Assembly (NCBI GenBank): GCA_018830605.1
Contig: JAHJRZ010000042.1
Coordinates: forward strand, 1-8,983
Origin: Patescibacteria group bacterium
GTDB taxonomy: Bacteria > Patescibacteriota > UBA1384 > JAHJRZ01
Direction: 5' to 3'
Length of the DNA: 8,983 bases
How positions within the stretch are numbered: position 1 is the first letter of the stretch; each line of letters starts with the position of its first letter. The notes under the pieces are model-generated. The model saw only the letters and a list, made by a program, of their open reading frames with translations. It was not told the DNA's origin and ran no database searches. The position numbers and the translations under genes are program-made. Of the stretch, positions 1 to 4,603 are shown one piece after another.

Positions 1-591
1 AGCATTTTTATTCTCTTTTTTTGACGCCGTGGCCCCCGGGCAGACATCAAGCGGCATTATAATATCCGAGCCGAGGTCGAGCTGAATTTGGATCACTTTC
101 TCCGGGGTGAAAAAATGTTTTGAGCCGTCAATGTGAGATCTAAACTCGACGCCATTGGTCTTAATCTTGACGAGATTTTGCGAAGGTTTGTCATTCTGAG
201 GCACATTCGCTTCGCTCAGTGTAGACTCCGCCGAAGAATCTCGCGAAAGAGATCCTTCGCTGTGCTCAGGATGACAAAAATGATGTTTGTTTGCCAGACT
301 GAATACTTGGTATCCCCCACTATCAGTCAAAATCGGCTTGTTCCATTTCATAAAATTATGCAGCGAGCCGAATTTATTTTTGATAAATTTTTCGCCCGGC
401 CGCAGATGTAAATGGTAAGTATTAGCAAGGACTATTTGTGCGCCAAGACTTTTTAATTCTTTTGGCGTTATCGTTTTAACGGCGCCGATTGTTCCCACGG
501 GCATAAAGATTGGACTTTTGATAGAACCTCGGCGTGTTTTTAAAATTCCTGTGCGCGGTAATGATTTGTTGGTAAGTTTGAAGTAGTTCAT
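1..591 (-). CDS. tgt: Queuine/preQ1 tRNA-guanine transglycosylase, 3' part missing, with in-frame repeat insertion
   Basis: Tgt exchanges guanine 34 in the anticodon of GUN-anticodon tRNAs for a 7-deazaguanine (queuosine pathway). The 197 visible residues begin at the ATG at 591-589 and run off the window edge, so the C-terminal half, including the zinc site, is not seen. Family landmarks read in order: FMPVGT (29-34), ANTYHL (56-61), LRPGE (63-67), TDSGGYQVFSL (89-99) with the conserved active-site Asp at 90, GVEFRSHIDGSKH (147-159), TPEKVIQIQ (162-170) and SDIIMPLDVC (175-184) with Asp182 at a substrate-binding position. Between SLA and VKI, where the family normally has a short loop, lie about 31 extra residues (105-135) encoded by a palindromic repeat; the frame stays open. 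The gene follows rplL by 112 bp with no promoter seen, so it is probably the third gene of the rplJ operon. No good ribosome binding site is visible; the repeat upstream supplies only GGGA. Confidence 0.93.
   Translation of the reverse strand, partial: MNYFKLTNKSLPRTGILKTRRGSIKSPIFMPVGTIGAVKTITPKELKSLGAQIVLANTYHLHLRPGEKFIKNKFGSLHNFMKWNKPILTDSGGYQVFSLANKHHFCHPEHSEGSLSRDSSAESTLSEANVPQNDKPSQNLVKIKTNGVEFRSHIDGSKHFFTPEKVIQIQLDLGSDIIMPLDVCPGATASKKENKNA
187..278. repeat. Palindromic repeat element inserted in frame within tgt
   Basis: About 92 bp with imperfect inverted ends: TTTGTCATTCTGAG at 187-200 against CTCAGGATGACAAA at 265-278. Inside are GAAGAATCTCGCGAAAGAGA and two copies of a CTTCGCT/AGCGAAG motif. 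It looks like a miniature palindromic element and interrupts tgt between codons for the conserved VFSL and GVEFRSHIDG blocks. In the tgt frame it is read as about 31 codons without a stop (FCHPEHSEGSLSRDSS at its start). I recall this type of protein string from many unrelated bacterial genomes, which fits a dispersed repeat; a genome search would decide. Confidence 0.85.
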
Positions 592-704
592 AAATCCCAA
601 GTTCAAAATCCCAATTTCAAATGAAATCCAAAATCAAAAATTGAATAATTTAAAATTTAATCATTTGATATTCATTTGAACTTTGAGCTTTGGATTTGGG
701 ATTT
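592..704. repeat. AT-rich inverted-repeat element filling the rplL-tgt gap
   Basis: The whole gap between the rplL stop and the tgt start is one imperfect palindrome. Outer arms are AAATCCCAA (592-600) and TTGGGATTT (696-704). Inner arms TTCAAATGAA (616-625) and TTCATTTGAA (671-680) are perfect complements. A GTTCAAA/TTTGAAC pair lies near the ends. The element touches the rplL stop codon on one side and the tgt ATG on the other. In RNA it would fold as a long AU-rich hairpin that could weaken readthrough into tgt or protect the rplJL message; this is inference. No promoter is seen in it. Confidence 0.75.
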
Positions 705-1108
705 TATTTTAATTCTACTGTGGCGCCAGCGTCCTCGAGCTTCTTTTTCATCTCTTCCGCTTCTTCTTTCTTAACATCAGTCTTCAAGTCTTTGGGCGCA
801 GCATCAACCAAATCTTTAGCTTCCTTTAAGCCGAGCCCGGTGATCTCTTTCGTCACTTTAATGACATTAATCTTCTGGCCACCCACAGCTGCCAAATGAA
901 CAGTGAAGGCGGTTTTTTCTTCTCCGACGCTTTCGGTCGGAGCTCCGACAGCCTCGCTCGTCGGAGCAGCCACTGCAGCAGCGGTCACGCCGAATTTTTC
1001 TTCTAAAATTTTGACGAGTTCAGAGAGATCTAAGACTGACATCTTTTCAATTTCCTCAACGATTTTTTTAAATTTCGCTGGTACTTCAGTTTTCTTTTCT
1101 TTAGCCAT
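704..1108 (-). CDS. rplL: Ribosomal protein bL12 (L7/L12)
   Basis: bL12 is the multi-copy stalk protein of the 50S subunit; it binds L10 through its N-terminal domain and recruits translational GTPases with its C-terminal domain. The 134 residues show the usual plan: a helical dimerisation domain (about 10-40, with VLDLSELVKILEEKFGV), an Ala/Thr/Glu hinge (about 42-63) and a C-terminal domain (64-134) containing the hallmark GLGLKEAKDLVDAAP (91-105). At 134 residues it is slightly longer than the roughly 120 common in the family, and the excess is in the hinge, where the DNA carries two abutting palindromes (922-966) and encodes a near-repeat GAPTSEAV/GAPTESV. The ATG overlaps the end of rplJ by 8 bp and its ribosome binding site (AGGAG, 7-nt spacer) lies inside rplJ, so translation of the two is probably coupled. 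Confidence 0.98.
   Translation of the reverse strand: MAKEKKTEVPAKFKKIVEEIEKMSVLDLSELVKILEEKFGVTAAAVAAPTSEAVGAPTESVGEEKTAFTVHLAAVGGQKINVIKVTKEITGLGLKEAKDLVDAAPKDLKTDVKKEEAEEMKKKLEDAGATVELK
922..966. repeat. Two abutting palindromes inside the rplL hinge
   Basis: CTCCGAC (922-928) pairs with GTCGGAG (936-942); directly next to it a second CTCCGAC (943-949) pairs with GTCGGAG (960-966). The loops are 7 and 10 nt. The four identical 7-bp arms sit in the part of rplL that encodes the disordered hinge, where insertions are tolerated. It is GC-rich compared with the rest of rplL. It may be a small duplicated palindrome or simply a hinge repeat that happens to fold. Confidence 0.7.
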
Positions 1109-1619
1109 TTTTTTCTCCTATTGCTTTTAATGTATATAACAAATTTAATATATTTCCGCGCAAAACTCCAACAAATCCTGATATCGGCGCATTAAGGGAA
1201 CCAACAATTTTTGCCAATAATTCTTCGCGCCCGGGAATTTTGGCCAATTTTTCGACTTGATTAGCTTCAATAAATTTCTCTTCAAAAATTCCGCCTTTAA
1301 TTTTTAATTCTTCTTTGCCCTTTGCAAAATCATAGACAATTTTAGGCGCAGAGAGCTCGTCTTCGTAAGAAAAAAATAAAGCGGTCTGGCCTTTGAGGAT
1401 TTTTTCCGGAACCCTTACCTTATTTTTGAGGGCAATTTTAGTTAGGGCATTTTTGACTACCCAAGTTTCACCTTCTTTATCTTTTAATTCATTGCGAAGC
1501 GAAGTCAAATCAGCCACGGTCAGCCCTTTGTAGCGGGCAAAGACGACCGTTTTAGCTTTAGTTAGTTTGTCTTTTAATTCTTCTACGATTTCTTCTTTTT
1601 TTGCTCTGGTAATAGCCAT
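1101..1619 (-). CDS. rplJ: Ribosomal protein uL10
   Basis: uL10 anchors the L7/L12 stalk to 23S rRNA and, as an L10-L12 complex, also binds its own mRNA leader. The 172-residue length is normal. The N-terminal rRNA-binding part is typical: MAITRAKKEEIVEEL, then VVFARYKGLTVADLTSLRNEL (about 25-45), WVVKNALTKIAL (53-64) and GQTALFFSYED (77-87). The C-terminal helix that carries L12 dimers ends the protein (about 145-172, GFVGVLRGNILNLLYTLKAIG). The ATG is at 1619-1617; no strong ribosome binding site is visible before it, only an A/T-rich stretch. The stop codon (1103-1101) overlaps rplL. A sigma70-type promoter, an L10 leader structure and an attenuator-like hairpin lie upstream, consistent with autoregulation of the stalk operon. 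Confidence 0.98.
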   Translation of the reverse strand: MAITRAKKEEIVEELKDKLTKAKTVVFARYKGLTVADLTSLRNELKDKEGETWVVKNALTKIALKNKVRVPEKILKGQTALFFSYEDELSAPKIVYDFAKGKEELKIKGGIFEEKFIEANQVEKLAKIPGREELLAKIVGSLNAPISGFVGVLRGNILNLLYTLKAIGEKNG

Positions 1620-1643
1620 ATTAATTAATTTTCAATTTTTAAA

Positions 1644-1673
1644 CAAAAAATGCTGTCAAGCCAAAGACAACAT
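1644..1673 (-). terminator. Attenuator hairpin in the rplJ leader
   Basis: On the transcribed strand ATGTTGTC (1673-1666) pairs with GACAGCAT (1657-1650), an 8-bp stem with one G-U pair and an 8-nt loop, followed by a run of T (to 1645). It sits between the L10 leader and the rplJ start, where an intrinsic attenuator is expected. Its 5' arm and loop overlap the 3' strand of the leader's base stem (1661-1670), so the two cannot form at once. Confidence 0.75.
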
Positions 1674-1723
1674 CATTTGTCCCTCGGTGGGATTTATATT
1701 TTACAGCCACCCACTGTCTTTGG
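1661..1723 (-). promoter_or_regulatory. Ribosomal protein L10 leader RNA
   Basis: The transcript between promoter and rplJ folds in the manner of the L10 leader family. CCAAAGACA (1723-1715) pairs with TGTCTTTGG (1669-1661) as the base stem; inside, GTGGG (1714-1710) pairs with CCCAC (1692-1688). The conserved strings AAAGACAG...GGGTG on the 5' side and CCCACCGAGG on the 3' side match what I know of the family (AGACAG, CCGAGG). In characterised bacteria the L10-L12 complex binds this element to repress rplJL. The position, directly ahead of rplJ, supports the call. Confidence 0.88.
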
Positions 1724-1733
1724 AAACATTATT

Positions 1734-1762
1734 ATCTTATGATAGGTTGTAATTTTTGTCAA
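1734..1762 (-). promoter_or_regulatory. rplJ-rplL(-tgt) promoter
   Basis: Consensus -35 TTGACA (1762-1757), an exact 17-bp spacer and -10 TAAGAT (1739-1734). Transcription would begin near 1727, just ahead of the L10 leader stem, leaving a leader of about 108 nt before rplJ. Confidence 0.82.
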
Positions 1763-1766
1763 TAAC

Positions 1767-1813
1767 TTACACCTCTGCGCTTACACCTACGAGGTGTAAT
1801 ACCCGAGGTGTAA
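1767..1813. repeat. Nested four-arm inverted repeat A, upstream of the rplJ promoter
   Basis: Outer arms TTACACCTC (1767-1775) and GAGGTGTAA (1805-1813) enclose inner arms TTACACCT (1781-1788) and AGGTGTAA (1792-1799) with a 3-nt loop; 5-nt gaps separate inner from outer arms on both sides. All four arms are versions of one ACACCTC unit. It ends 4 bp upstream of the rplJ -35 box and lies beyond the terminator of the preceding gene. It has the same plan as the repeat at 2776-2822 with a different arm sequence. It could be a stacked operator, a roadblock or a back-up terminator; there is no T run in the transcribed direction. Confidence 0.8.
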
Positions 1814-1886
1814 ATAAATAAGGGAGCGGCGACGGCTGCTTGGGCTTGGCGCTTGGCGCGCAAACTGTGGCAGTCGTAACCGCTCC
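1812..1886 (-). terminator. Terminator of the 251-residue orphan gene
   Basis: Seven bases past the stop codon the message can fold GGAGCGG (1886-1880) onto CCGCTCC (1829-1823), extended through a bulge by CGACTGC against GCAGCCGTCG, with a GC-rich loop region. It is followed by the T-rich CTTATTTATTT (1822-1812). The tail is interrupted by A, so efficiency is uncertain. Confidence 0.6.
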
Positions 1887-1892
1887 GAGGGT

Positions 1893-2648
1893 TCACGGCT
1901 TAAGGTACTTGTCGGGCAGACGGAGGTCAGGCAGTGCCGTTTGGCACCGTGCGAAGATCTCGTGCAGAATGTAGACGAGATCGAGCGCTGAACGACGGGC
2001 GGGCTGGTGGGCCTCGACAAGCGAAGTCAGAGCACCGCGCTGGCTGCGAGCGAGTAGGTCCTCACCGCAGACGATCTCGGCGATCTGGTGGAGGGCGGTT
2101 TCGGCCATCTCGGCGCGTTGGCGACCTTTGATCGCCCGGTCAAATCCTTCGAGGTAATGCCTCCATGAGGTAGCTGGTGGCAGGAAATCGACGCTAAAAG
2201 CGAAACCTGCTGCCAGCATAGCTCCGCTGAAATGCTGGTAGATATCCCATCCACACTCGATTATATCAATGTAGCCCCAGTTTTCGGGGGACACTTGATG
2301 GAGACATCCGTCGAATTGGTTCAGCCAGCCATCCGCGGGATTGAACCCCCAGCCTCCCACGCTTCCTTCGGGGGCCATCTCTATCAGCTGGTTGCCCATG
2401 AACCTGAAGAGCCGGAACTTCTCTGGCCCGCCACCTGGTCGTCCTTTGATGAGGATGACCGAGTTCTCGGGCGTGCCCTCTGGCACTGCCAGACGTTCGC
2501 CAATGAAGGTGTCATCTTCGGGCGCCTCGTCGATTCCAGACAACCAGTTGTGGCCGATGTAGGGTTTGACCCCTTCGCTGGCGACGACGACTTCGTAAAG
2601 TCCGTCTAATGCCACAGCTACAACGTACTTCGTCTCTGTCGTTCCCAT
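1893..2648 (-). CDS. GC-rich orphan protein, 251 residues, unknown function
   Basis: I do not recognise a family. There is no signal peptide or membrane segment, so a soluble cytoplasmic protein is likely. The first 125 or so residues look beta-rich and glycine/tryptophan-containing (KYVVAVALDGLYEVVVASEG at 7-26, GRPGGGPEKFRLFRFMGN at 69-86, VGGWGFNPADGW at 97-108). The last 100 look helical, with regular hydrophobic spacing (EMAETALHQIAEIVCGEDLL, then ALDLVYILHEIFARCQTAL). The reading is well supported: GGAGG (2660-2656) sits 7 nt before the ATG, a promoter with 17-bp spacer lies upstream and a terminator hairpin downstream. Opposite-strand frames of up to 125 codons lack such signals. The gene is far richer in G+C than its neighbours while its promoter is as AT-rich as theirs. 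This suggests either foreign origin or an unusual resident family. Confidence 0.85.
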   Translation of the reverse strand: MGTTETKYVVAVALDGLYEVVVASEGVKPYIGHNWLSGIDEAPEDDTFIGERLAVPEGTPENSVILIKGRPGGGPEKFRLFRFMGNQLIEMAPEGSVGGWGFNPADGWLNQFDGCLHQVSPENWGYIDIIECGWDIYQHFSGAMLAAGFAFSVDFLPPATSWRHYLEGFDRAIKGRQRAEMAETALHQIAEIVCGEDLLARSQRGALTSLVEAHQPARRSALDLVYILHEIFARCQTALPDLRLPDKYLKP

Positions 2649-2733
2649 CGTTGCGCCTCCGTTCCCCTTCTTGGGGATGTTTTGTGGCCCTATTTCTTAA
2701 GCGCTTGGCCTCGAGCGCTTACATCAAAACAGC
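2649..2733 (-). promoter_or_regulatory. Structured 5' leader of the 251-residue gene
   Basis: The predicted leader of about 85 nt holds two hairpins: TAAGCGCT/AGCGCTTA (2714-2721 with 2698-2705, 8-nt loop) and TCCCC/GGGGA (2663-2667 with 2673-2677, 5-nt loop). The second ends 2 nt from the GGAGG ribosome binding site (2656-2660). The arrangement could tune ribosome access; no known riboswitch or leader family is recognised. Confidence 0.55.
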
Positions 2734-2739
2734 GATCAT

Positions 2740-2768
2740 ATACTATCACTTAATAATTATTTTGTCAA
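2740..2768 (-). promoter_or_regulatory. Promoter of the 251-residue orphan gene
   Basis: TTGACA (2768-2763), 17-bp spacer, TAGTAT (2745-2740), preceded by TG in the spacer end (TGATAGTAT). The same -35 and the same TGATAGTAT string occur at the promoter of the DUF11-repeat gene (8079-8051). Confidence 0.8.
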
Positions 2769-2775
2769 ATTTTTG

Positions 2776-2822
2776 CCACACATCGGTGTCTACACATCCG
2801 ATGTGTAAATGCCGATGTGTGG
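2776..2822. repeat. Nested four-arm inverted repeat B, between rplA and the orphan promoter
   Basis: Outer arms CCACACATCGG (2776-2786) and CCGATGTGTGG (2812-2822) are perfect 11-bp complements. They enclose TACACAT (2791-2797) and ATGTGTA (2801-2807) with a 3-nt loop, with 4-nt gaps on each side. It ends 7 bp upstream of the orphan gene's -35 box and begins 6 bp after the rplA stop codon. A T run follows it only in the plus direction, where no gene is known, so as a terminator for rplA it lacks the expected tail. Compare the repeat at 1767-1813. Confidence 0.82.
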
Positions 2823-2827
2823 TTTTT

Positions 2828-3502
2828 TTATGAGTTCAAGTCAACTTTAACCGCCTTACCCATGGTAGAGCAAAGAGTCATGCTTTCAATCGGTCTGTGG
2901 CTTGCTATGGCTTTTTTAATTTCTTCGATATTTTCCTCTATTTCAGCATCCTTAGTATCCATCTTGCCGACCATAAGATGAATTCCGCCGAATTCATCGC
3001 TTCTAATTTCACGCCGTCCTTCTTTGATTTTTTTGACTGTTCCCGCGACATCATTAGTTAATGTTCCGGATTTATCTGTCGGCATTTTGCCGGCTCGGCC
3101 CAAATCTTTGGCCAGCGGTTTTAAGAGTTGCATCATTTTGGGTTCAGCCACAATTATATCAAATTCAATTTTAATCTTCTTGATTTTTTCGATAATATCC
3201 TCGCCGCCAGCATATTTGGCGCCTGCTTTTTTAGCCGCCTCGACTTTACTCGTTAGGGCGACAATCGCACCTGCCCGCCATTGCTTCGCTTCTCGCCCGC
3301 TAATGCCTGAGCATAGCGATGGCGAGCGGGCAGGCGATGCAGGCGGGAGATTGTCTCCGTATTGATGCGGCATCTTAAACAAGAATTTAAGATCTTTTTT
3401 GGCTTCTTTGATCGGTTTAAGTTTAAAATGCGCCTCAATTGATTCGTTAAATTTAGCTGATTTTTTGTTTTTAATTTTTTGAATAGCTTCGACAATGGTC
3501 AT
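2828..3502 (-). CDS. rplA: Ribosomal protein uL1, short N-terminus, with in-frame repeat insertion
   Basis: uL1 forms the L1 stalk that helps move deacylated tRNA through the E site. Typical blocks: VEAIQKIKNKKSAKFNESIEAHFKL (4-28) with the rRNA-contacting KFNES segment, KYAGGEDIIEKIKK, PLAKDLGRAGKMPTDKSGTLT, and the C-terminal STMGKAVKVD that closes domain I. Two oddities stand out. First, the usual N-terminal leader of about 25-30 residues before VEEAI is absent; an in-frame TAA at 3517-3515 rules out an upstream start. Second, after MPHQYGDN the frame enters a GC-rich palindrome encoding about 27 foreign residues (52-78, LPPASPARSPSLCSGISG...), then resumes with IVALTSKVEAAKKAGAKYAGGED. 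This matches the hinge between L1 domains I and II. The start has AGGAA 5 nt upstream; pth ends 8 bp before it, so the two are co-transcribed. Confidence 0.93.
   Translation of the reverse strand: MTIVEAIQKIKNKKSAKFNESIEAHFKLKPIKEAKKDLKFLFKMPHQYGDNLPPASPARSPSLCSGISGREAKQWRAGAIVALTSKVEAAKKAGAKYAGGEDIIEKIKKIKIEFDIIVAEPKMMQLLKPLAKDLGRAGKMPTDKSGTLTNDVAGTVKKIKEGRREIRSDEFGGIHLMVGKMDTKDAEIEENIEEIKKAIASHRPIESMTLCSTMGKAVKVDLNS
3269..3349. repeat. GC-rich palindromic repeat inserted in frame within rplA
   Basis: A GC-rich block in an otherwise AT-rich gene. The left part reads CCTGCCCGCC (3270-3279), then TTCGCTTCTCGCCCGCT; the right part reads GGCGAGCGGGCAGGCG, then GCAGGCGGG (3339-3347). These are imperfect complements around a loop at about 3301-3316. 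The wider span 3260-3355 is bounded by GACAATC (3260-3266) and GATTGTC (3349-3355), perfect complements that may belong to the element. In the rplA frame it gives about 27 codons without a stop. Confidence 0.82.
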
Positions 3503-3510
3503 TGTTTTTC

Positions 3511-4128
3511 CTATTTAATGTCTATGGTCGTGGCGATTAAATTATTAATTTTAGCTGATTCAATAATATAAATGGCGGCTTTAGAAATTGCTGATTTAAT
3601 TATTGCCTCTTCGCGTTTAGTAAAATCTTCGAGGACATATTCATTAGCATCAAGATCGCTCGAAAGTTTTTCACAGCGGTTGGGATCTCCCGAAGTTGGG
3701 GCAATGCCGACGCGGATTCGCGCAAAATTAGAGTCCCCTAATTTTTGGATAATATCTTCGAGCCCCTTATGCCCTCCGCTCGAGTCGCCGTGGCGAGTGC
3801 GGATAATGCCGGTACAGATGTCTAAATCATCTGAAATAACCCAAATATTTTGCGGCTCAATCTTATAAAAATTAGCAATCGCGGCAACGGCCGAACCGGA
3901 GTTATTCATAAAAGTGGTCGGTTTAACAAGCAATAATTTTTCGCTGTGCAGATTCGCCTCGGCCATTTCTGCTTTGAATTTTTTATTCTCTTCTAATTTT
4001 AACTCCGCCTGATTAACAGGTATAATTTGCGGGTCTTTGACCATCTCGTCAAGTACGCGAAAACCGACATTGTGCCGTGAATGTTCATATTTTTGACCTG
4101 GATTGCCAAGACCGACGATTAGTATCAT
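3511..4128 (-). CDS. pth: Peptidyl-tRNA hydrolase
   Basis: Pth cleaves the ester bond of peptidyl-tRNA dropped by ribosomes, recycling tRNA. The 205-residue protein starts MILIVGLGNPGQKYEHSRHNVGF, with Asn9 and the catalytic His19. It continues with VKPTTFMNNSG (Asn75 at the substrate-binding position), ISDDLDICTG (Asp100, partner of the catalytic His) and SSGGHKGLEDII. In the last block Lys121 stands where many family members have Asn (GGHNG). Length is close to the usual 185-200, with small extra segments near 43-52 and 150-158. It lies between ybaB and rplA: 94 bp including a repeat separate it from ybaB, and 8 bp from rplA. No promoter is seen in the gap, so it is probably read from the ybaB promoter. 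The ribosome binding site is weak. Confidence 0.97.
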   Translation of the reverse strand: MILIVGLGNPGQKYEHSRHNVGFRVLDEMVKDPQIIPVNQAELKLEENKKFKAEMAEANLHSEKLLLVKPTTFMNNSGSAVAAIANFYKIEPQNIWVISDDLDICTGIIRTRHGDSSGGHKGLEDIIQKLGDSNFARIRVGIAPTSGDPNRCEKLSSDLDANEYVLEDFTKREEAIIKSAISKAAIYIIESAKINNLIATTIDIK

Positions 4129-4137
4129 AATGTATCC

Positions 4138-4207
4138 ACTACCACGAAATTATTCACGAAACGACACGAAAATTTTAGTGTAATTTAGTGAGAAATTTAG
4201 TGGCAGT
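4138..4207. repeat. Inverted-repeat element between ybaB and pth
   Basis: End arms ACTACCACGAAATT (4138-4151) and AATTTAGTGGCAGT (4194-4207) match at 12 of 14 positions as complements. Inside, CACGAAA units on the left (4156-4162, 4166-4172) face TTTAGTG units on the right. The whole fills most of the ybaB-pth gap. CACGAAA/TTTAGTG strings of this kind look like a dispersed intergenic repeat. In RNA it would form a long hairpin within the ybaB-pth-rplA message. Confidence 0.72.
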
Positions 4208-4217
4208 ATTTTCAATT

Positions 4218-4523
4218 TTATATAGGCAAGTTTAATTTTGAAAGCATCCCCTTCGACTTTTCCGCCGCCTCTGCCTGTGCTTTTTTAACCCCAGCGTTGA
4301 TGGTATTAATTAAAGAATTTTCAATCTCGGTTTTATTTTCCGGTTTTAGAACCTCTTCGTCAATTTCAATTTTGGTCACTTGAACCTCGCCATTGAGAAT
4401 GACTTTGATCTTCCCGCCGCCCGAGACAGACTCGACCTCGGTGTTTCGAAGTTCTTTCTGGATTTTTTTTGCTTCACGTTGAAGCTTTAATACTTCCCCC
4501 ATTTTGCCAAACATGTTTGCCAT
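4218..4523 (-). CDS. ybaB: YbaB/EbfC-family nucleoid-associated protein
   Basis: Members are small dimeric DNA-binding proteins that coat the nucleoid, usually encoded beside dnaX-recR; here the gene is instead next to pth and rplA. The 101-residue length is normal. The N-terminal helix KMGEVLKLQREAKKIQKEL (7-25), the central VESVSGGGKIKVILNGEVQVTKIEID (about 30-55) and the C-terminal helices (ENSLINTINAGVKKAQAEAAEK) match the family, including the GGG-K-V-NG pattern. GGAGG (4534-4530) lies 6 nt before the ATG, the best ribosome binding site among the AT-rich genes here. The promoter at 4588-4560 makes it the first gene of a likely ybaB-pth-rplA operon. Confidence 0.95.
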   Translation of the reverse strand: MANMFGKMGEVLKLQREAKKIQKELRNTEVESVSGGGKIKVILNGEVQVTKIEIDEEVLKPENKTEIENSLINTINAGVKKAQAEAAEKSKGMLSKLNLPI

Positions 4524-4559
4524 AATATACCTCCAGGGGTTTTATTTTCACTATTTGGA

Positions 4560-4588
4560 ATCATATCATAAGGTTAGGTCTATGGCAA
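4560..4588 (-). promoter_or_regulatory. ybaB-pth-rplA promoter
   Basis: TTGCCA (4588-4583), 17-bp spacer, TATGAT (4565-4560). An overlapping TATGAT copy at 4570-4565 would give a 12-bp spacer and is less likely. Transcription would start near 4553, about 30 nt before ybaB. Confidence 0.72.
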
Positions 4589-4603
4589 CTATGGTTTTGA
4601 AAA

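Noticed and set aside
187..278. tgt as a pseudogene because of the insertion
   Set aside because: The insert keeps the frame, no stop arises, and all conserved blocks visible on both sides are intact.
133..411. Plus-strand open frame of 92 codons
   Set aside because: It is antisense to tgt and much of it is the palindromic insert; the minus frame carries clear Tgt motifs.
690..1130. Two plus-strand open frames over rplL
   Set aside because: Ser/Ala-rich mirror frames of the Lys/Glu-rich rplL coding strand, without ribosome binding sites.
2232..2609. Plus-strand 125-codon frame opposite the 251-residue gene
   Set aside because: Long frames are expected opposite GC-rich genes; promoter, ribosome binding site and terminator all support the minus gene.
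1767..2822. CRISPR array or insertion sequence with the nested repeats as ends
   Set aside because: Only two dissimilar repeat clusters with no regular spacers, no transposase in the window, and the two repeats differ in sequence, unlike terminal inverted repeats of one element.
2776..2830. Simple rho-independent terminator for rplA at repeat B
   Set aside because: The T run lies on the plus-direction side of the hairpin; in the rplA direction the hairpin is followed by GGCAAAAATTTG. Kept as a repeat of uncertain role.
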